The position numbers were made by a program, and so were the translations under genes. The notes beneath the pieces are model-generated. The model was not told the origin of the DNA, did not search any database, and saw only the letters and a list, made by a program, of their open reading frames with translations. From Hyphomicrobium_A sp964405975 (GTDB lineage Bacteria; Pseudomonadota; Alphaproteobacteria; Rhizobiales; Hyphomicrobiaceae), in contig CAYOPW010000017.1 of assembly GCA_964405975.1 (NCBI GenBank), positions 1 to 43,168 of the forward strand: 43,168 nt of DNA, in the 5' to 3' direction. Positions 25,221 through 34,292 of this stretch are shown here, piece after piece. Position 1 is the first letter of the stretch, and every line of letters begins with the position of its first letter.

Positions 25221-25862
25221 CATTTTCATGACCAATGTCAATCATGAAATCTCCGCGGTATTTTCGCCACACCGGCGGTATGCGTGGCGCGACGCAATTA
25301 AGATTCTTGAACAATCATAAGCAGCGGATTCTAGCGGCGCTCTAGCCTCGCAGCGCAAACGACTAAGTTGCGCGCGGATGCGTTTGAAGAGCGGGCCTCA
25401 AAAAAAATCGACGAAACGATACGCGAACGATGACAACGCGCGCAGCCTGTTGATTGCTGCCGTGCCGTTGTGGAAATCCTTAACTGCGTCAGCAGCGTAC
25501 TCACAGTTCATGAAATTTGTTCACTGGTTTTCCACTACGCGGAGTGTGGCTCACGGCTAAGCATTCGCACCTCGAACACGGCTTGCGTCCACTTGCTTAA
25601 CGAAGCGTAAAGGGCTAGCCTCTTTCGACTGCGTTACTCACATTGAGTCAACAGCGGTTGTTTTAGTAACGACGAGCGTCGAGCCCAGGTTTTCCTCAGT
25701 ATCTCGTCCCTGGCTTTATCGTCACTTGAATATTTGTATTGCGTATCTTTCTGGGCGCGAGTCCAGGGGGGCGGGGTATTGTTTCCTTGAGCTTGTAAAA
25801 CTCTGTAAATCGGGCCGTCGCCAGAAGCAATTCTGGGGTACCTGCGTTGGTGGAGGACACAA
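25221..25862. other. 642-bp non-coding region with DnaA-box-like words; weak oriC candidate
   Basis: No convincing gene is present. An 8-bp dyad (TTTCATGA 25224-25231 / TCATGAAA 25242-25249) directly follows the rpsT stop and may be a weak transcription-end structure. Degenerate matches to the DnaA box TTATNCACA are at 25634-25642 (TTACTCACA, one mismatch), 25469-25477 (reverse strand, two), 25517-25525 (two) and 25528-25536 (two). A/T-rich patches occur near 25300-25320 and 25715-25750. The region could be an origin, the promoter region of the rhodanese/dnaA genes, or both. Many Rhizobiales place oriC elsewhere (near hemE), so confidence is low. Confidence 0.3.
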
Positions 25863-26306
25863 GTGGAGTCGATGGAAGTCGTCCACATTGAAGATGTGCC
25901 TGTGGAAGAGGTTTGGCGTCATCTCCAGAGCGATACCAGCTCCGTGTTGATCGATGTGCGGACGAGAGCGGAGTGGACCTTCGTTGGGCTTCCCGATCTT
26001 AAGCAAACCGGGAAGCAGATTCTTACGGTCGAGTGGCAAACGTCTCCAGAGAACAAGGTTGATGCGGCATTTCCAGAGCGTCTGGCCCTAGTGCTCGATG
26101 CGGCAGGAGCCAGAAAAGACGCTGAGTTGTTTTTTATCTGCAGGTCGGGTGTTCGAAGTCGCATGGCTGCGGAGGCCATGGCGAATGCAGGATACCAGCG
26201 ATGTAGAAATGTGGCGGATGGTTTCGAGGGGCCTCTCGATGCCAACCGTCATAGAGGGCGGGTCGCCGGATGGAAAGCCGCTGGCCTACCTTGGGTGCAA
26301 GGTTAA
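25863..26306 (+). CDS. Rhodanese-like domain protein
   Basis: A single rhodanese domain of 147 residues. The active-site loop is CRSGVRS with Cys93, and the domain starts with the typical VLIDVRTRAEWTFVGLPDL. Such proteins move sulfane sulfur (persulfide) between carriers; the acceptor is unknown. Start GTG 25863 is preferred because GGAGGA lies 5 nt upstream; ATG 25872 is possible. It ends with the usual NRHRGRVAGWKAAGLPW segment. It lies 127 bp upstream of dnaA on the same strand, an insertion relative to the common rpsT-dnaA adjacency. Confidence 0.92.
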   Translation: MESMEVVHIEDVPVEEVWRHLQSDTSSVLIDVRTRAEWTFVGLPDLKQTGKQILTVEWQTSPENKVDAAFPERLALVLDAAGARKDAELFFICRSGVRSRMAAEAMANAGYQRCRNVADGFEGPLDANRHRGRVAGWKAAGLPWVQG

Positions 26307-26433
26307 CGCGCCCACTTCGGAAGACTGAATGGAAACGGATGGCGCAACCGCGGCGGCGGAAGGCGGCCATGCGGGCCTGTTCAGTGGAACTAGAGGTGCA
26401 AGTTAGAGAGCCGAAAAGTAGCGGGGGTCAGCA

Positions 26434-27972
26434 ATGCAAACGATTCAGAAGACGGAGTTAAAGACTGCGGCTGACGGAGGCTTGGGTACGGGGCAAAGCG
26501 AGGCAAAGCAGCGTACCGGTGAGCCAAAGGGCCAAAAGGTGCGCGCCATGCTGCGTGCGCGCCTCGGTGAGGATATCTTTTCCAGCTGGTTTCACGCGCT
26601 GGAATTTGAGGGCTTCGACGGCAAGATCGTCAAGGTTTCAGTGCCAGTCAAGTTCCTCAGAACTTGGATCCAATCGCATTACTTGCAGGACCTGCTCGAG
26701 TGTTGCCGCGCCGAATTCAAAGGGGCGGAACGCGTCGAGGTCATGCTGCGTCAGCCCGGCGGAGCGGCTGGTGTGCGCTGCGACAACGGCCAAGCGGCAC
26801 AGGCTGGATCTGGGGATGGTGCCAACGGGTCTCGGACAGCTGTGCGCGCCACTGAGCACGGTCAACGAATAGCTGGCATTGTGGCCCCTACCCAGGCGGT
26901 GGGCCGGACGAGCGTCGGCGGCTTCGAAGGCTCTCCGCTCGACCCGCGCTATACGTTTGAGAGCTTTGTGATTGGGCCTTCAAATCGCATGGCACATGCG
27001 GGCGCCACGCAGGTTGCCGAAACGGCGCTGGCCGATAATCCGGCCTTCAATCCGCTCTACATCCACTCATCGGTCGGTTTAGGTAAAACGCACTTGCTTC
27101 ATGCGATCGCCTGGGAAGTTAAGCGGCGTGAGCCACATGCGCAGGTGCTCTATCTGACCGCTGAGCGCTTTCGTTATCAGTTTGTCGAGGCACTACGCAG
27201 TCAGGATCCGCTCGCTTTTAAGGACAAATTCCGCTCCATCAATATTCTTTTGATCGATGATCTGGAGTTCATGCACGGCGAGAGGACGGAGCAGGAGTTC
27301 GACCACATCATCAATGCTCTGCTTGATGGCGGGCGCCAGGTGGTTGTCGCTTCTGCACGTGCGCCCAACCACATTGAACGTCTCAACGAGCGCATGCGCT
27401 CTCGGCTTCAGCGGGGGCTCGTCACCGAGCTTGGTACGCTCGATCACGAACTTCGGCTGAAGATTCTGGAGAAGCGTCTGGCCGAGAAGCGCGGAGGCGA
27501 TCCTTCCTTCACGTTGGGTGGCGAGATACTTGAGCTTCTTGCCGAGCGCCTCACAGAAAGCGGGCGTGAGCTGGAGGGAGCTATCACCCGACTCTATGCC
27601 ACGTGGCAGTATATGCGTACCGCGATTACGCCAGATGTTGCCGAGACGGTGATCCGCGATCTGGTGCAGGGACTGGAACCACGCCGTATCAAGATCGAGG
27701 ATATCTTGCGCATCATCTCACGCCACTTTGGCGTCTCGAAGGGAGATCTGCTTTCGCAGCGCCGTCATCGCTCGGTGGTGTGGCCGCGCCAGGTTGGGAT
27801 GTACCTCGCCAAGCAACTAACAGCGCGTTCGTTGCCTGAGATTGGGCGGCGGTTTGGAAACCGGGACCACACAACAGTCCTGCACGCCATTCGCAAAATC
27901 GAAGGTGAGATTACGGGTAATCCACGCCTGAAAGATGAGATCGAAGAGCTGAAGAAGCTATTGAGCCACTGA
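26434..27972 (+). CDS. dnaA: Chromosomal replication initiator protein DnaA
   Basis: 512 residues. Domain I (~33-110) is followed by a variable linker (~110-175), the AAA+ domain with Walker A SVGLGKTH (K218), Walker B NILLIDDLEF and sensor II SGRELEGAITR. The C-terminal DNA-binding domain carries the signature FGNRDHTTVLHAIRKIE (GNRDHTTV in place of the more usual GGRDHTTV). It binds DnaA boxes and opens the origin. ATG 26434 is preceded by GGGGGT and GAG-rich sequence. The stop codon is inside a hairpin stem, and a second, stronger hairpin follows. dnaN, recF and gyrB lie downstream. Confidence 0.97.
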   Translation: MQTIQKTELKTAADGGLGTGQSEAKQRTGEPKGQKVRAMLRARLGEDIFSSWFHALEFEGFDGKIVKVSVPVKFLRTWIQSHYLQDLLECCRAEFKGAERVEVMLRQPGGAAGVRCDNGQAAQAGSGDGANGSRTAVRATEHGQRIAGIVAPTQAVGRTSVGGFEGSPLDPRYTFESFVIGPSNRMAHAGATQVAETALADNPAFNPLYIHSSVGLGKTHLLHAIAWEVKRREPHAQVLYLTAERFRYQFVEALRSQDPLAFKDKFRSINILLIDDLEFMHGERTEQEFDHIINALLDGGRQVVVASARAPNHIERLNERMRSRLQRGLVTELGTLDHELRLKILEKRLAEKRGGDPSFTLGGEILELLAERLTESGRELEGAITRLYATWQYMRTAITPDVAETVIRDLVQGLEPRRIKIEDILRIISRHFGVSKGDLLSQRRHRSVVWPRQVGMYLAKQLTARSLPEIGRRFGNRDHTTVLHAIRKIEGEITGNPRLKDEIEELKKLLSH

Positions 27973-28028
27973 GGGGTTTTCAGTGGCCTGACTGGTCCGG
28001 CCTTGCCTCGGCAAGGCGGCAAACCAGT
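27966..28028 (+). terminator. Two adjacent hairpins after dnaA
   Basis: Hairpin 1: CCACTGA (27966-27972, including the dnaA stop codon) pairs with TCAGTGG (27980-27986). Hairpin 2: ACTGGT (27991-27996) pairs with ACCAGT (28023-28028), enclosing GCCTTGCC (28000-28007) / GGCAAGGC (28010-28017). No U-tract follows, so termination may be Rho-dependent or the hairpins may protect the mRNA end. The rest of the gap to dnaN (28029-28268) shows no gene. Confidence 0.55.
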
Positions 28029-28268
28029 GCAGGGTGGGGCGGTGTCGGTTTTGACGCCGCTCCTAAACCGTTGGTAGCCTCTAATAATATGAGCTTAAGC
28101 TGCTGCCCCTTGAAAAAGTCGGCGGCATCGGGTCAAGTTGTCTGAGCGCGAATCCTCCTTCAGTTTAGTGGTCCCAGCCTCTGCGGTCCGCCGTCTCGCG
28201 ATAAGGGCAGCCTTATGGCCTCTACAAGGACGGGATTGGCCTCCCAGAATGCGCCAAGGGAAAAAGCC

Positions 28269-29387
28269 ATGCGGCTAGTGATTGAACGCGGTGAACTTTT
28301 GCGGGCGCTCGGCCACGTAACGAGTGTCGTTGAACGGCGCACGACGATCCCCATCCTATCCAATGTACTGTTGCGAACCCGCGATTCGACCCTTGAGTTC
28401 AAGGCGACGGATCTTGAGCGCGAGGTAATTGAATCGGTTTCAGCCGAGGTGGGCGCTCCTGGTGCCGTCACGGTTCCTGCGCACATTCTGCATGACATCG
28501 TGCGCAAGCTTCCTGACGGCAGCCAGGTCGACATTCGTAGAGACGCGGAAAAAGAACGCCTGACGCTTGCCGCAGGCCAAGCGCGATTCGCACTACAAAC
28601 ACTTCCCGCCGAGGATTTTCCCGACATCGCCGTTGGTCAGCTAAGCCATGAGTTTGAACTTGGCGCGCAAGACCTAAAACGCCTCATCGACAAAACGCGC
28701 TTTGCCATTTCCACAGAAGAGACCCGTTACTATTTGAACGGTATCTATTTGCACACGGCGCAGGCGGACAAGGCAACAACGCTGCGTGCGGTGGCAACAG
28801 ACGGCCACCGGCTTGCACAGGTCGAGCTTCCCGTTCCCAACGGTGCCGACGGCATGCCGGGCGTCATTGTCCCGCGCAAGACCGTGCACGAGCTACACCG
28901 GCTGCTTGAGGACAGCACAGCGACGATAAAGATCGGCGTAAGCCAAGCGAAGGTGCGCTTCGAGATCGGAACCGTGACACTCACGTCGAAATTGATCGAT
29001 GGCACTTTTCCGGATTATGGGCGAGTCATTCCGCAAGGCAATGACAAGGAAATGAAAGTCTCCAATGCGGAGTTCATAGGTGCGGTCGATCGCGTGTCGA
29101 CGATTGCGAGCGAGCGCGGACGTGCCGTCAAGCTCAACATCAAACCCGACAAGCTCATTTTGTCGGTCAACAACCCAGATGGCGGTAGCGCAACCGAAGA
29201 GATCGGCGTCGCATACTCGGCCGATCCGCTTGAGATTGGTTTCAACGCCCGTTATTTGCTCGATATTGCCAGCCAGCTCGAGGGCGAAGAGGCTTGTTTC
29301 AAGCTTGCCGACCCGGGCTCTCCCACAATGGTCAGGGACGCAGACGATGAGTCAGCGCTTTATGTGCTGATGCCAATGCGGGTGTAG
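28269..29387 (+). CDS. dnaN: DNA polymerase III subunit beta (sliding clamp)
   Basis: 372 residues from ATG 28269 (MRLVIERGELLRALGHVTSVVERRTTIPILSNVLL), the family's usual length; the upstream-open frame to 28215 adds non-family residues. The three clamp domains can be followed, with FAISTEETRYYLNGIYLH beginning domain 2 and the C-terminal SALYVLMPMRV ending domain 3. The ring tethers polymerase III and other factors to DNA. recF begins 3 bp after the stop, indicating translational coupling. Confidence 0.97.
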   Translation: MRLVIERGELLRALGHVTSVVERRTTIPILSNVLLRTRDSTLEFKATDLEREVIESVSAEVGAPGAVTVPAHILHDIVRKLPDGSQVDIRRDAEKERLTLAAGQARFALQTLPAEDFPDIAVGQLSHEFELGAQDLKRLIDKTRFAISTEETRYYLNGIYLHTAQADKATTLRAVATDGHRLAQVELPVPNGADGMPGVIVPRKTVHELHRLLEDSTATIKIGVSQAKVRFEIGTVTLTSKLIDGTFPDYGRVIPQGNDKEMKVSNAEFIGAVDRVSTIASERGRAVKLNIKPDKLILSVNNPDGGSATEEIGVAYSADPLEIGFNARYLLDIASQLEGEEACFKLADPGSPTMVRDADDESALYVLMPMRV

Positions 29388-29390
29388 GCC

Positions 29391-30602
29391 GTGGAGGCAG
29401 CAGCTAGGCGCGCGCGCCCATCGAACCAACGCGCCTCCGCCGCAACGCTGTGGGTTGAGCGCCTGACGCTCACGAATTTCCGTAACTATACCAATACTGT
29501 CTTGGAAGCCGGGCCCGAGCCACAGGTTCTCATCGGCGCCAATGGTGCCGGCAAGACCAATCTTCTCGAAGCCGTCTCATTGTTGGCGCCTGGGCGTGGC
29601 CTGCGCCGGGCTGCCTTTCCCGAACTGACGCGTGGCGCCACAAGCGGAGGTTGGGCGATTGCGGCGCGCGTGCATACTCATCTTGGCCGGGTCGATATCG
29701 GTACCGGACTCGTGCCTCCGCAGGAATCTGGCGAGCGCGCCGGCCGCCTTGTGCGCATCGACGGAGAGAAGATTGGCGGTTCGGGCACGCTGGCTGATTA
29801 CGTTGAGATGGTATGGCTGACGCCTGCCATGGATGGCTTATTCACGGGGCCAAAATCAGAACGCCGCCGCTTTCTCGATCGGCTCATTTTGTGTTTCGAT
29901 CCCAGCTATCGCACACGTGCAGGGCGTTTTGAGCGCGCTATGCAACAGCGCAACCGGTTACTTGCCGACGGCGTGCGCGATGCCGCGCGCTTCGAAGGCT
30001 TAGAGCAGGTGATGGCGGAAACGGGCACGGCGATCGCCGCTGCGCGCGCTGAAGCTGTGGCAGGTCTTTCCTCCATTACGGCAGAGCGGCAAGCGCGAGA
30101 TCCAAGCTCGCCGTTTCCATGGGCCGGGCTTGCAATTGAGGGTTCACTCGAGGCCAATCTTGCCCGGCTGGCCGCCGTCGAGGTGGAGGACGATTACGCG
30201 GCAATCCTACGTAACACGCGCGAACGCGACCGCGCCGCCGGCCGCACCCTTGACGGGCCGCATCGTTCCGATCTCTTGGTTTCACACGGACCCAAGCAGC
30301 TGTCAGCGCACTTTTGCTCGACCGGAGAGCAGAAGGCGCTGCTCCTAGGGCTCGTCCTTGCCCACGCCGAACTTGTTACTCGCCGCTGCGAGGGAATTGC
30401 TCCGATATTGCTTCTTGACGAGATCACTGCGCATCTGGACGAGGCGCGCCGGGCGGCTCTGTTCGATGAGATTCTGCGCCTTGGGGCCCAGTCGTGGATG
30501 ACTGGAACGGATCCAGGATCGTTTGCCGCGCTGCGGGAAAGTGCCAGGCTTTGGCAGGTTGAGGATGGGGCCTTGACAGGGTTCGTTGCCGCATCCAGCT
30601 AA
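29391..30602 (+). CDS. recF: DNA replication and repair protein RecF
   Basis: 403 residues from GTG 29391. It has an SMC-like ATPase fold with Walker A IGANGAGKTN (K55), the family segment FLDRLILCFDPSYRTRAGRFERAMQQRN, signature LSAHFCSTGEQKALLLGLVLA, and Walker B PILLLDEITAHLDEARRAALFDEI. RecF helps load RecA at single-strand gaps. The protein has about 25 extra N-terminal residues compared with typical RecF before WVERLTLTNFRNY, so an internal start is possible, but none is clearly better. It is coupled to dnaN (3-bp spacing); gyrB follows after 147 bp. Confidence 0.95.
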   Translation: MEAAARRARPSNQRASAATLWVERLTLTNFRNYTNTVLEAGPEPQVLIGANGAGKTNLLEAVSLLAPGRGLRRAAFPELTRGATSGGWAIAARVHTHLGRVDIGTGLVPPQESGERAGRLVRIDGEKIGGSGTLADYVEMVWLTPAMDGLFTGPKSERRRFLDRLILCFDPSYRTRAGRFERAMQQRNRLLADGVRDAARFEGLEQVMAETGTAIAAARAEAVAGLSSITAERQARDPSSPFPWAGLAIEGSLEANLARLAAVEVEDDYAAILRNTRERDRAAGRTLDGPHRSDLLVSHGPKQLSAHFCSTGEQKALLLGLVLAHAELVTRRCEGIAPILLLDEITAHLDEARRAALFDEILRLGAQSWMTGTDPGSFAALRESARLWQVEDGALTGFVAASS

Positions 30603-30749
30603 GCAGATTCGGCTTGGTTACAACCCATTGAAATACATTATTTTTCGCTCAGGCGTTATGTCGTGCTGTGCATGTATTTTCACGATGCAACGCCCGGTTC
30701 CGTGGTATAAGAAACGTCAAGGCTGACTGACCCTCAAGGACAGGACTGT

Positions 30750-33191
30750 ATGAGCGCTTTGCCCGCGAACAAAGACACGGGCGCCGAAGACTACGGCGCC
30801 GAATCCATCAAGATGCTGAAGGGGCTAGATGCTGTCCGCAAGCGCCCCGGGATGTACATTGGCGATACCGATGACGGCTCCGGTTTGCACCACATGATCT
30901 ATGAGGTCGTCGACAACGCCGTAGACGAGATTCTAGCCGGCCACGCCAACGAGTGCTCTGTTACTTTGAACCCCGACGGCTCGTGCACCGTTCGCGATGA
31001 TGGCCGGGGCATCCCCACGGGTGTCAAAGAGGATGACGACCAGGATCCGAAACGCTCTGCCGCGGAGATCGTTTTTACTGAACTTCACGCAGGCGGCAAA
31101 TTTGACCAGAACGCTTACAAGGTATCTGGCGGCTTGCACGGGGTAGGCGTGTCTGTCGTTAACGCGCTATCGACCTGGCTGAAGTGCCGCATCTGGCGCT
31201 CGGGTAAGGAGTATCTCATCGAGTTTCGCGATGGTGTGCCTGTTGCACCGCTTCACGTTGTCAGTGACGCCGACGGACAGCACGGCACAGAGGTATCATT
31301 TTTGCCGAGCCCGAACACGTTCACCCAGACAGAGTTCGACTTTGAAACGCTTGAGCATCGCTTGCGCGAGCTGGCCTTCCTCAATTCGGGCGCCAAAATC
31401 ATCCTCACGGATGCGCGTCATGCGGACGTGAAGCGTGACGAGCTTATGTATGAAGGTGGCACGGCGGCGTTCGTGCGCTATCTCGACCGCTCTCGGCAGG
31501 CACTCATTCATGAGCCAATTATGATTCGCGCTGAGCGCGATCGGATTGGCATAGAGATCGCGCTGTGTTGGAACGACAGCTATCATGAGAACGTTCTGCT
31601 TTTTACCAACAATATCCCTCAGCGCGACGGCGGCACGCACTTGGCCGGTTTCCGAGCGGCGCTGACCCGCGTCATTAACAAGTATGCGGGCGAGAGCGGG
31701 CTAGCGAAAAAAGAGAAGGTCGATCTTTCGGGTGAGGATTCGCGCGAAGGCCTCACGTGCGTGCTTTCCGTCAAAGTTCCCGACCCAAAATTTTCCAGCC
31801 AGACAAAGGACAAGCTTGTGTCCTCCGAGGTTAAGCCAGTGGTCGAAAGCATCGTTGGCGAACAGCTCACAGCTTGGCTTGAGGAGCACCCTAAGGAAGC
31901 CAAGGCCATTGTCGGCAAGATCGTAGAAGCCGCGCTGGCTCGCGAGGCCGCGCGCAAAGCGCGCGAATTAACGCGGCGAAAAGGCGCGCTCGATGGCTTG
32001 CGGTTGCCTGGAGGTCTTGCCGAATGCCAGGACCGCGATCCTGCAAACACCGAGCTTTTCATCGTTGAGGGCGACTCGGCTGGCGGCTCGGCCAAGCAGG
32101 GCCGAAAACGCGAATTTCAGGCCGTGCTGCCGATCCGTGGCAAGATCCTCAACGTAGAACGCGCGCGCGTCGATAAGATGCTCTCATCGGAACAGGTTAC
32201 CAACATCATCGGTGCGCTGGGCACCGGCATACGCGACGACTTCGATCTTTCCAAGCTGCGCTATCATAAGATCATTATCATGACAGATGCCGACGTTGAT
32301 GGCGCCCACATCCGCACGTTGTTGTTGACCTTCTTTTATCGTCAGATGCCCGAGCTCGTTGAGCATGGCCACGTCTATATCGCGCAGCCACCGCTTTATA
32401 AGGTTTCGCGTGGTAAGTCCGAGACGTATCTTAAGGACCAGCGTGCGCTGGAGGACTACCTGATCGACTCCGGTTTGGAGGAAACGGTACTCGTTAGCGG
32501 CGGTGGCGAGGAGCGCGCGGGTAAAGACTTGCGGGATATCGTCGATCAGGCGCGCAGCATCGTCGAGCTTATCGACGCGCTGCATTCGCGCTATGCGCGC
32601 CGAATCGTCGAACAGGCGGCGATCGATGGTGCATTCGAGCCCAACCTTTTCCATTCGGCAGAACGCGCAAATGCGGTTGCTCAAGATATCGCGCGCCGTC
32701 TCGATGTGATTGCCGAGGAGACCGAGAAGGGCTGGCAAGGCCGTTTCGGCAACGACGGTTTTTTCTTCAAGCGCGAAGTGCGTGGCGTCACCGAGGCGCA
32801 TGCTCTCGATCTGGCTTTGCTGGGTTCACTCGATGCACTGCGCTTGAACGAGCGCCACAAACATCTGGTTGAGGTTTATGGCGCGCCCGCAAGGCTTCGC
32901 CGCAAGACCGAGACGATCACCGTCTACGGCCCACGCGACCTGCTAGACGCAATCTATGAAGCTGGGCGTAAGGGGACCTCGCTGCAGCGTTACAAAGGTT
33001 TGGGCGAAATGAACCCGGAGCAGCTGTGGGAGACGACGCTGGATCGCGACGTTCGTACGTTGCTTCAGGTCAAGATCGGCGACCTATCAGAAGCAGACGA
33101 GATTTTCTCAAAACTGATGGGCGATGTCGTCGAGCCGCGCCGCGAATTCATCCAAGATAACGCGCTTTTGGTCGCAAACCTCGACGTGTAG
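30750..33191 (+). CDS. gyrB: DNA gyrase subunit B
   Basis: 813 residues. GHKL ATPase: YGAESIKMLKGLDAVRKRPGM-type N-terminus, YEVVDNAVDEILAG, DDGRGIPTG and the GLHGVGVSVVNALS loop. TOPRIM: TELFIVEGDSAGGSAKQGR and MTDADVDGAHIRTLLLTFFYR. The C-terminus ends in RREFIQDNALLVANLDV. It is the ATPase half of gyrase, which introduces negative supercoils. The first gyrase-specific features (QAVLPIRGKILNVE) and the gene order after recF favour gyrB over parE. Length is normal for alphaproteobacteria. AAGGACAGGA precedes the ATG. Confidence 0.97.
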   Translation: MSALPANKDTGAEDYGAESIKMLKGLDAVRKRPGMYIGDTDDGSGLHHMIYEVVDNAVDEILAGHANECSVTLNPDGSCTVRDDGRGIPTGVKEDDDQDPKRSAAEIVFTELHAGGKFDQNAYKVSGGLHGVGVSVVNALSTWLKCRIWRSGKEYLIEFRDGVPVAPLHVVSDADGQHGTEVSFLPSPNTFTQTEFDFETLEHRLRELAFLNSGAKIILTDARHADVKRDELMYEGGTAAFVRYLDRSRQALIHEPIMIRAERDRIGIEIALCWNDSYHENVLLFTNNIPQRDGGTHLAGFRAALTRVINKYAGESGLAKKEKVDLSGEDSREGLTCVLSVKVPDPKFSSQTKDKLVSSEVKPVVESIVGEQLTAWLEEHPKEAKAIVGKIVEAALAREAARKARELTRRKGALDGLRLPGGLAECQDRDPANTELFIVEGDSAGGSAKQGRKREFQAVLPIRGKILNVERARVDKMLSSEQVTNIIGALGTGIRDDFDLSKLRYHKIIIMTDADVDGAHIRTLLLTFFYRQMPELVEHGHVYIAQPPLYKVSRGKSETYLKDQRALEDYLIDSGLEETVLVSGGGEERAGKDLRDIVDQARSIVELIDALHSRYARRIVEQAAIDGAFEPNLFHSAERANAVAQDIARRLDVIAEETEKGWQGRFGNDGFFFKREVRGVTEAHALDLALLGSLDALRLNERHKHLVEVYGAPARLRRKTETITVYGPRDLLDAIYEAGRKGTSLQRYKGLGEMNPEQLWETTLDRDVRTLLQVKIGDLSEADEIFSKLMGDVVEPRREFIQDNALLVANLDV

Positions 33192-33275
33192 GCGCTCGCA
33201 CCTCTGCCTGACGGACAATTTCGCTGCTGGAGCAACTCTGCGGCTGTATCGGTCTGCGCATGAGACACGCGGTTG

Positions 33276-34037
33276 TCAGCCCGATTTGCGCTCAGCTGGG
33301 CCGTACCGGTGAAGATCGAGGCCATAACGTTGTAGCCAATGCTTGGCCTCTTGCGTGCGCGGCATTGTTTTTTCCACCAGCGCCCAGAATTTCGGACCGT
33401 GGTTCATTTCGATGAGGTGCGCTATCTCGTGGGCGGCCACGTAGTCGAGGACGAAGGGCGGCGCGAGAACAAGTCGCCATGAAAACGATAGTACGCCCGT
33501 CGTTGAACACGAGCCCCACCGGCTGGATTGATCGCGAACGGCAATGCGCTTGGCAGTGACGCCCAATTTTCGCGAGTGATGAGCAATGCGGGCATCGAGA
33601 TCTCGCCGTGCTTCTTCGAGCAGCCAATCGCGCAATCGCCGCGGCGCATGTTCTACATGACCACCAACGCGAAGCTCGGGGAATCCCGTCGCCGGTTTGC
33701 TGCGATGAACGCCGCCGCCTGCTTCACGCTTGCGCGCGAATACGAGGCGATGAATCTCACCACGTAGAGGCATCAGTGCACCGTCGTGAAACGGAACGGG
33801 ATGAGGCACGTTATCGAGACGCTCGCGCACCCATTCGATATTTCGGATGATGAAGGAGTCGGCTTCGTCGAGGTCGCACTGCACGGGAAGAGTTACAATT
33901 ACTGCGCGCCGCGTGCGGCTGACGCGAAGCGTCAGTCGGCGCGCGCTCGGGTGTCTGCGAACCTCGACCGGAGCGCCGATCTCATCCAGTTCGTGCGGTT
34001 TCGACAAGGCTTCCGCGGACGCTGCGGTGTGCCGCAT
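33276..34037 (-). CDS. YgjP-type zinc metallopeptidase (DUF45)
   Basis: 253 residues. The zinc motif is HEIAH (H203, E204, H207) with a third ligand His213 in MNHGPKFW, the YgjP/SprT-like gluzincin pattern. Upstream motifs RRHPSARRLTLRVS and RDQSSRWGSCSTTGVLSFSWRLVLAP are characteristic of the family. It has no signal peptide, so is probably cytoplasmic. The biological substrate is unknown. It is convergent with gyrB (84 bp between stops). Downstream genes on this strand are absent. Confidence 0.93.
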   Translation of the reverse strand: MRHTAASAEALSKPHELDEIGAPVEVRRHPSARRLTLRVSRTRRAVIVTLPVQCDLDEADSFIIRNIEWVRERLDNVPHPVPFHDGALMPLRGEIHRLVFARKREAGGGVHRSKPATGFPELRVGGHVEHAPRRLRDWLLEEARRDLDARIAHHSRKLGVTAKRIAVRDQSSRWGSCSTTGVLSFSWRLVLAPPFVLDYVAAHEIAHLIEMNHGPKFWALVEKTMPRTQEAKHWLQRYGLDLHRYGPAERKSG

Positions 34038-34292
34038 AGATCCCTCGCGCTGAACAGTGATGGACTGACTCGGAAGTAGCGAGTGGAGCCCATGCTCAAC
34101 TCAATTGGCTCGCATCCCCATATTCAGATCTAGCTAAAGATTGGGTGACTCGCCAGCGACAAAGCGCAAGAGCACAGACAACGTGGCTACACTGTGGCCG
34201 GCGTGCCGCTACGGCTTGAGGCCATGTGCGCATGTGCACGTGCGAAACGAGTTCAGCGCCATGTTGGCGGGAATGTGCATGACGCAACTGAC

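Noticed and set aside
25378..25560. 60-residue frame in the gap after rpsT
   Set aside because: No ribosome binding site, random composition, and no family features; the stretch is better treated as non-coding.
34038..34292. 63- to 81-residue frames between the YgjP gene and the SCO gene
   Set aside because: Several overlapping short frames on both strands with random composition and no ribosome binding site; this 255-bp stretch shows nothing else.
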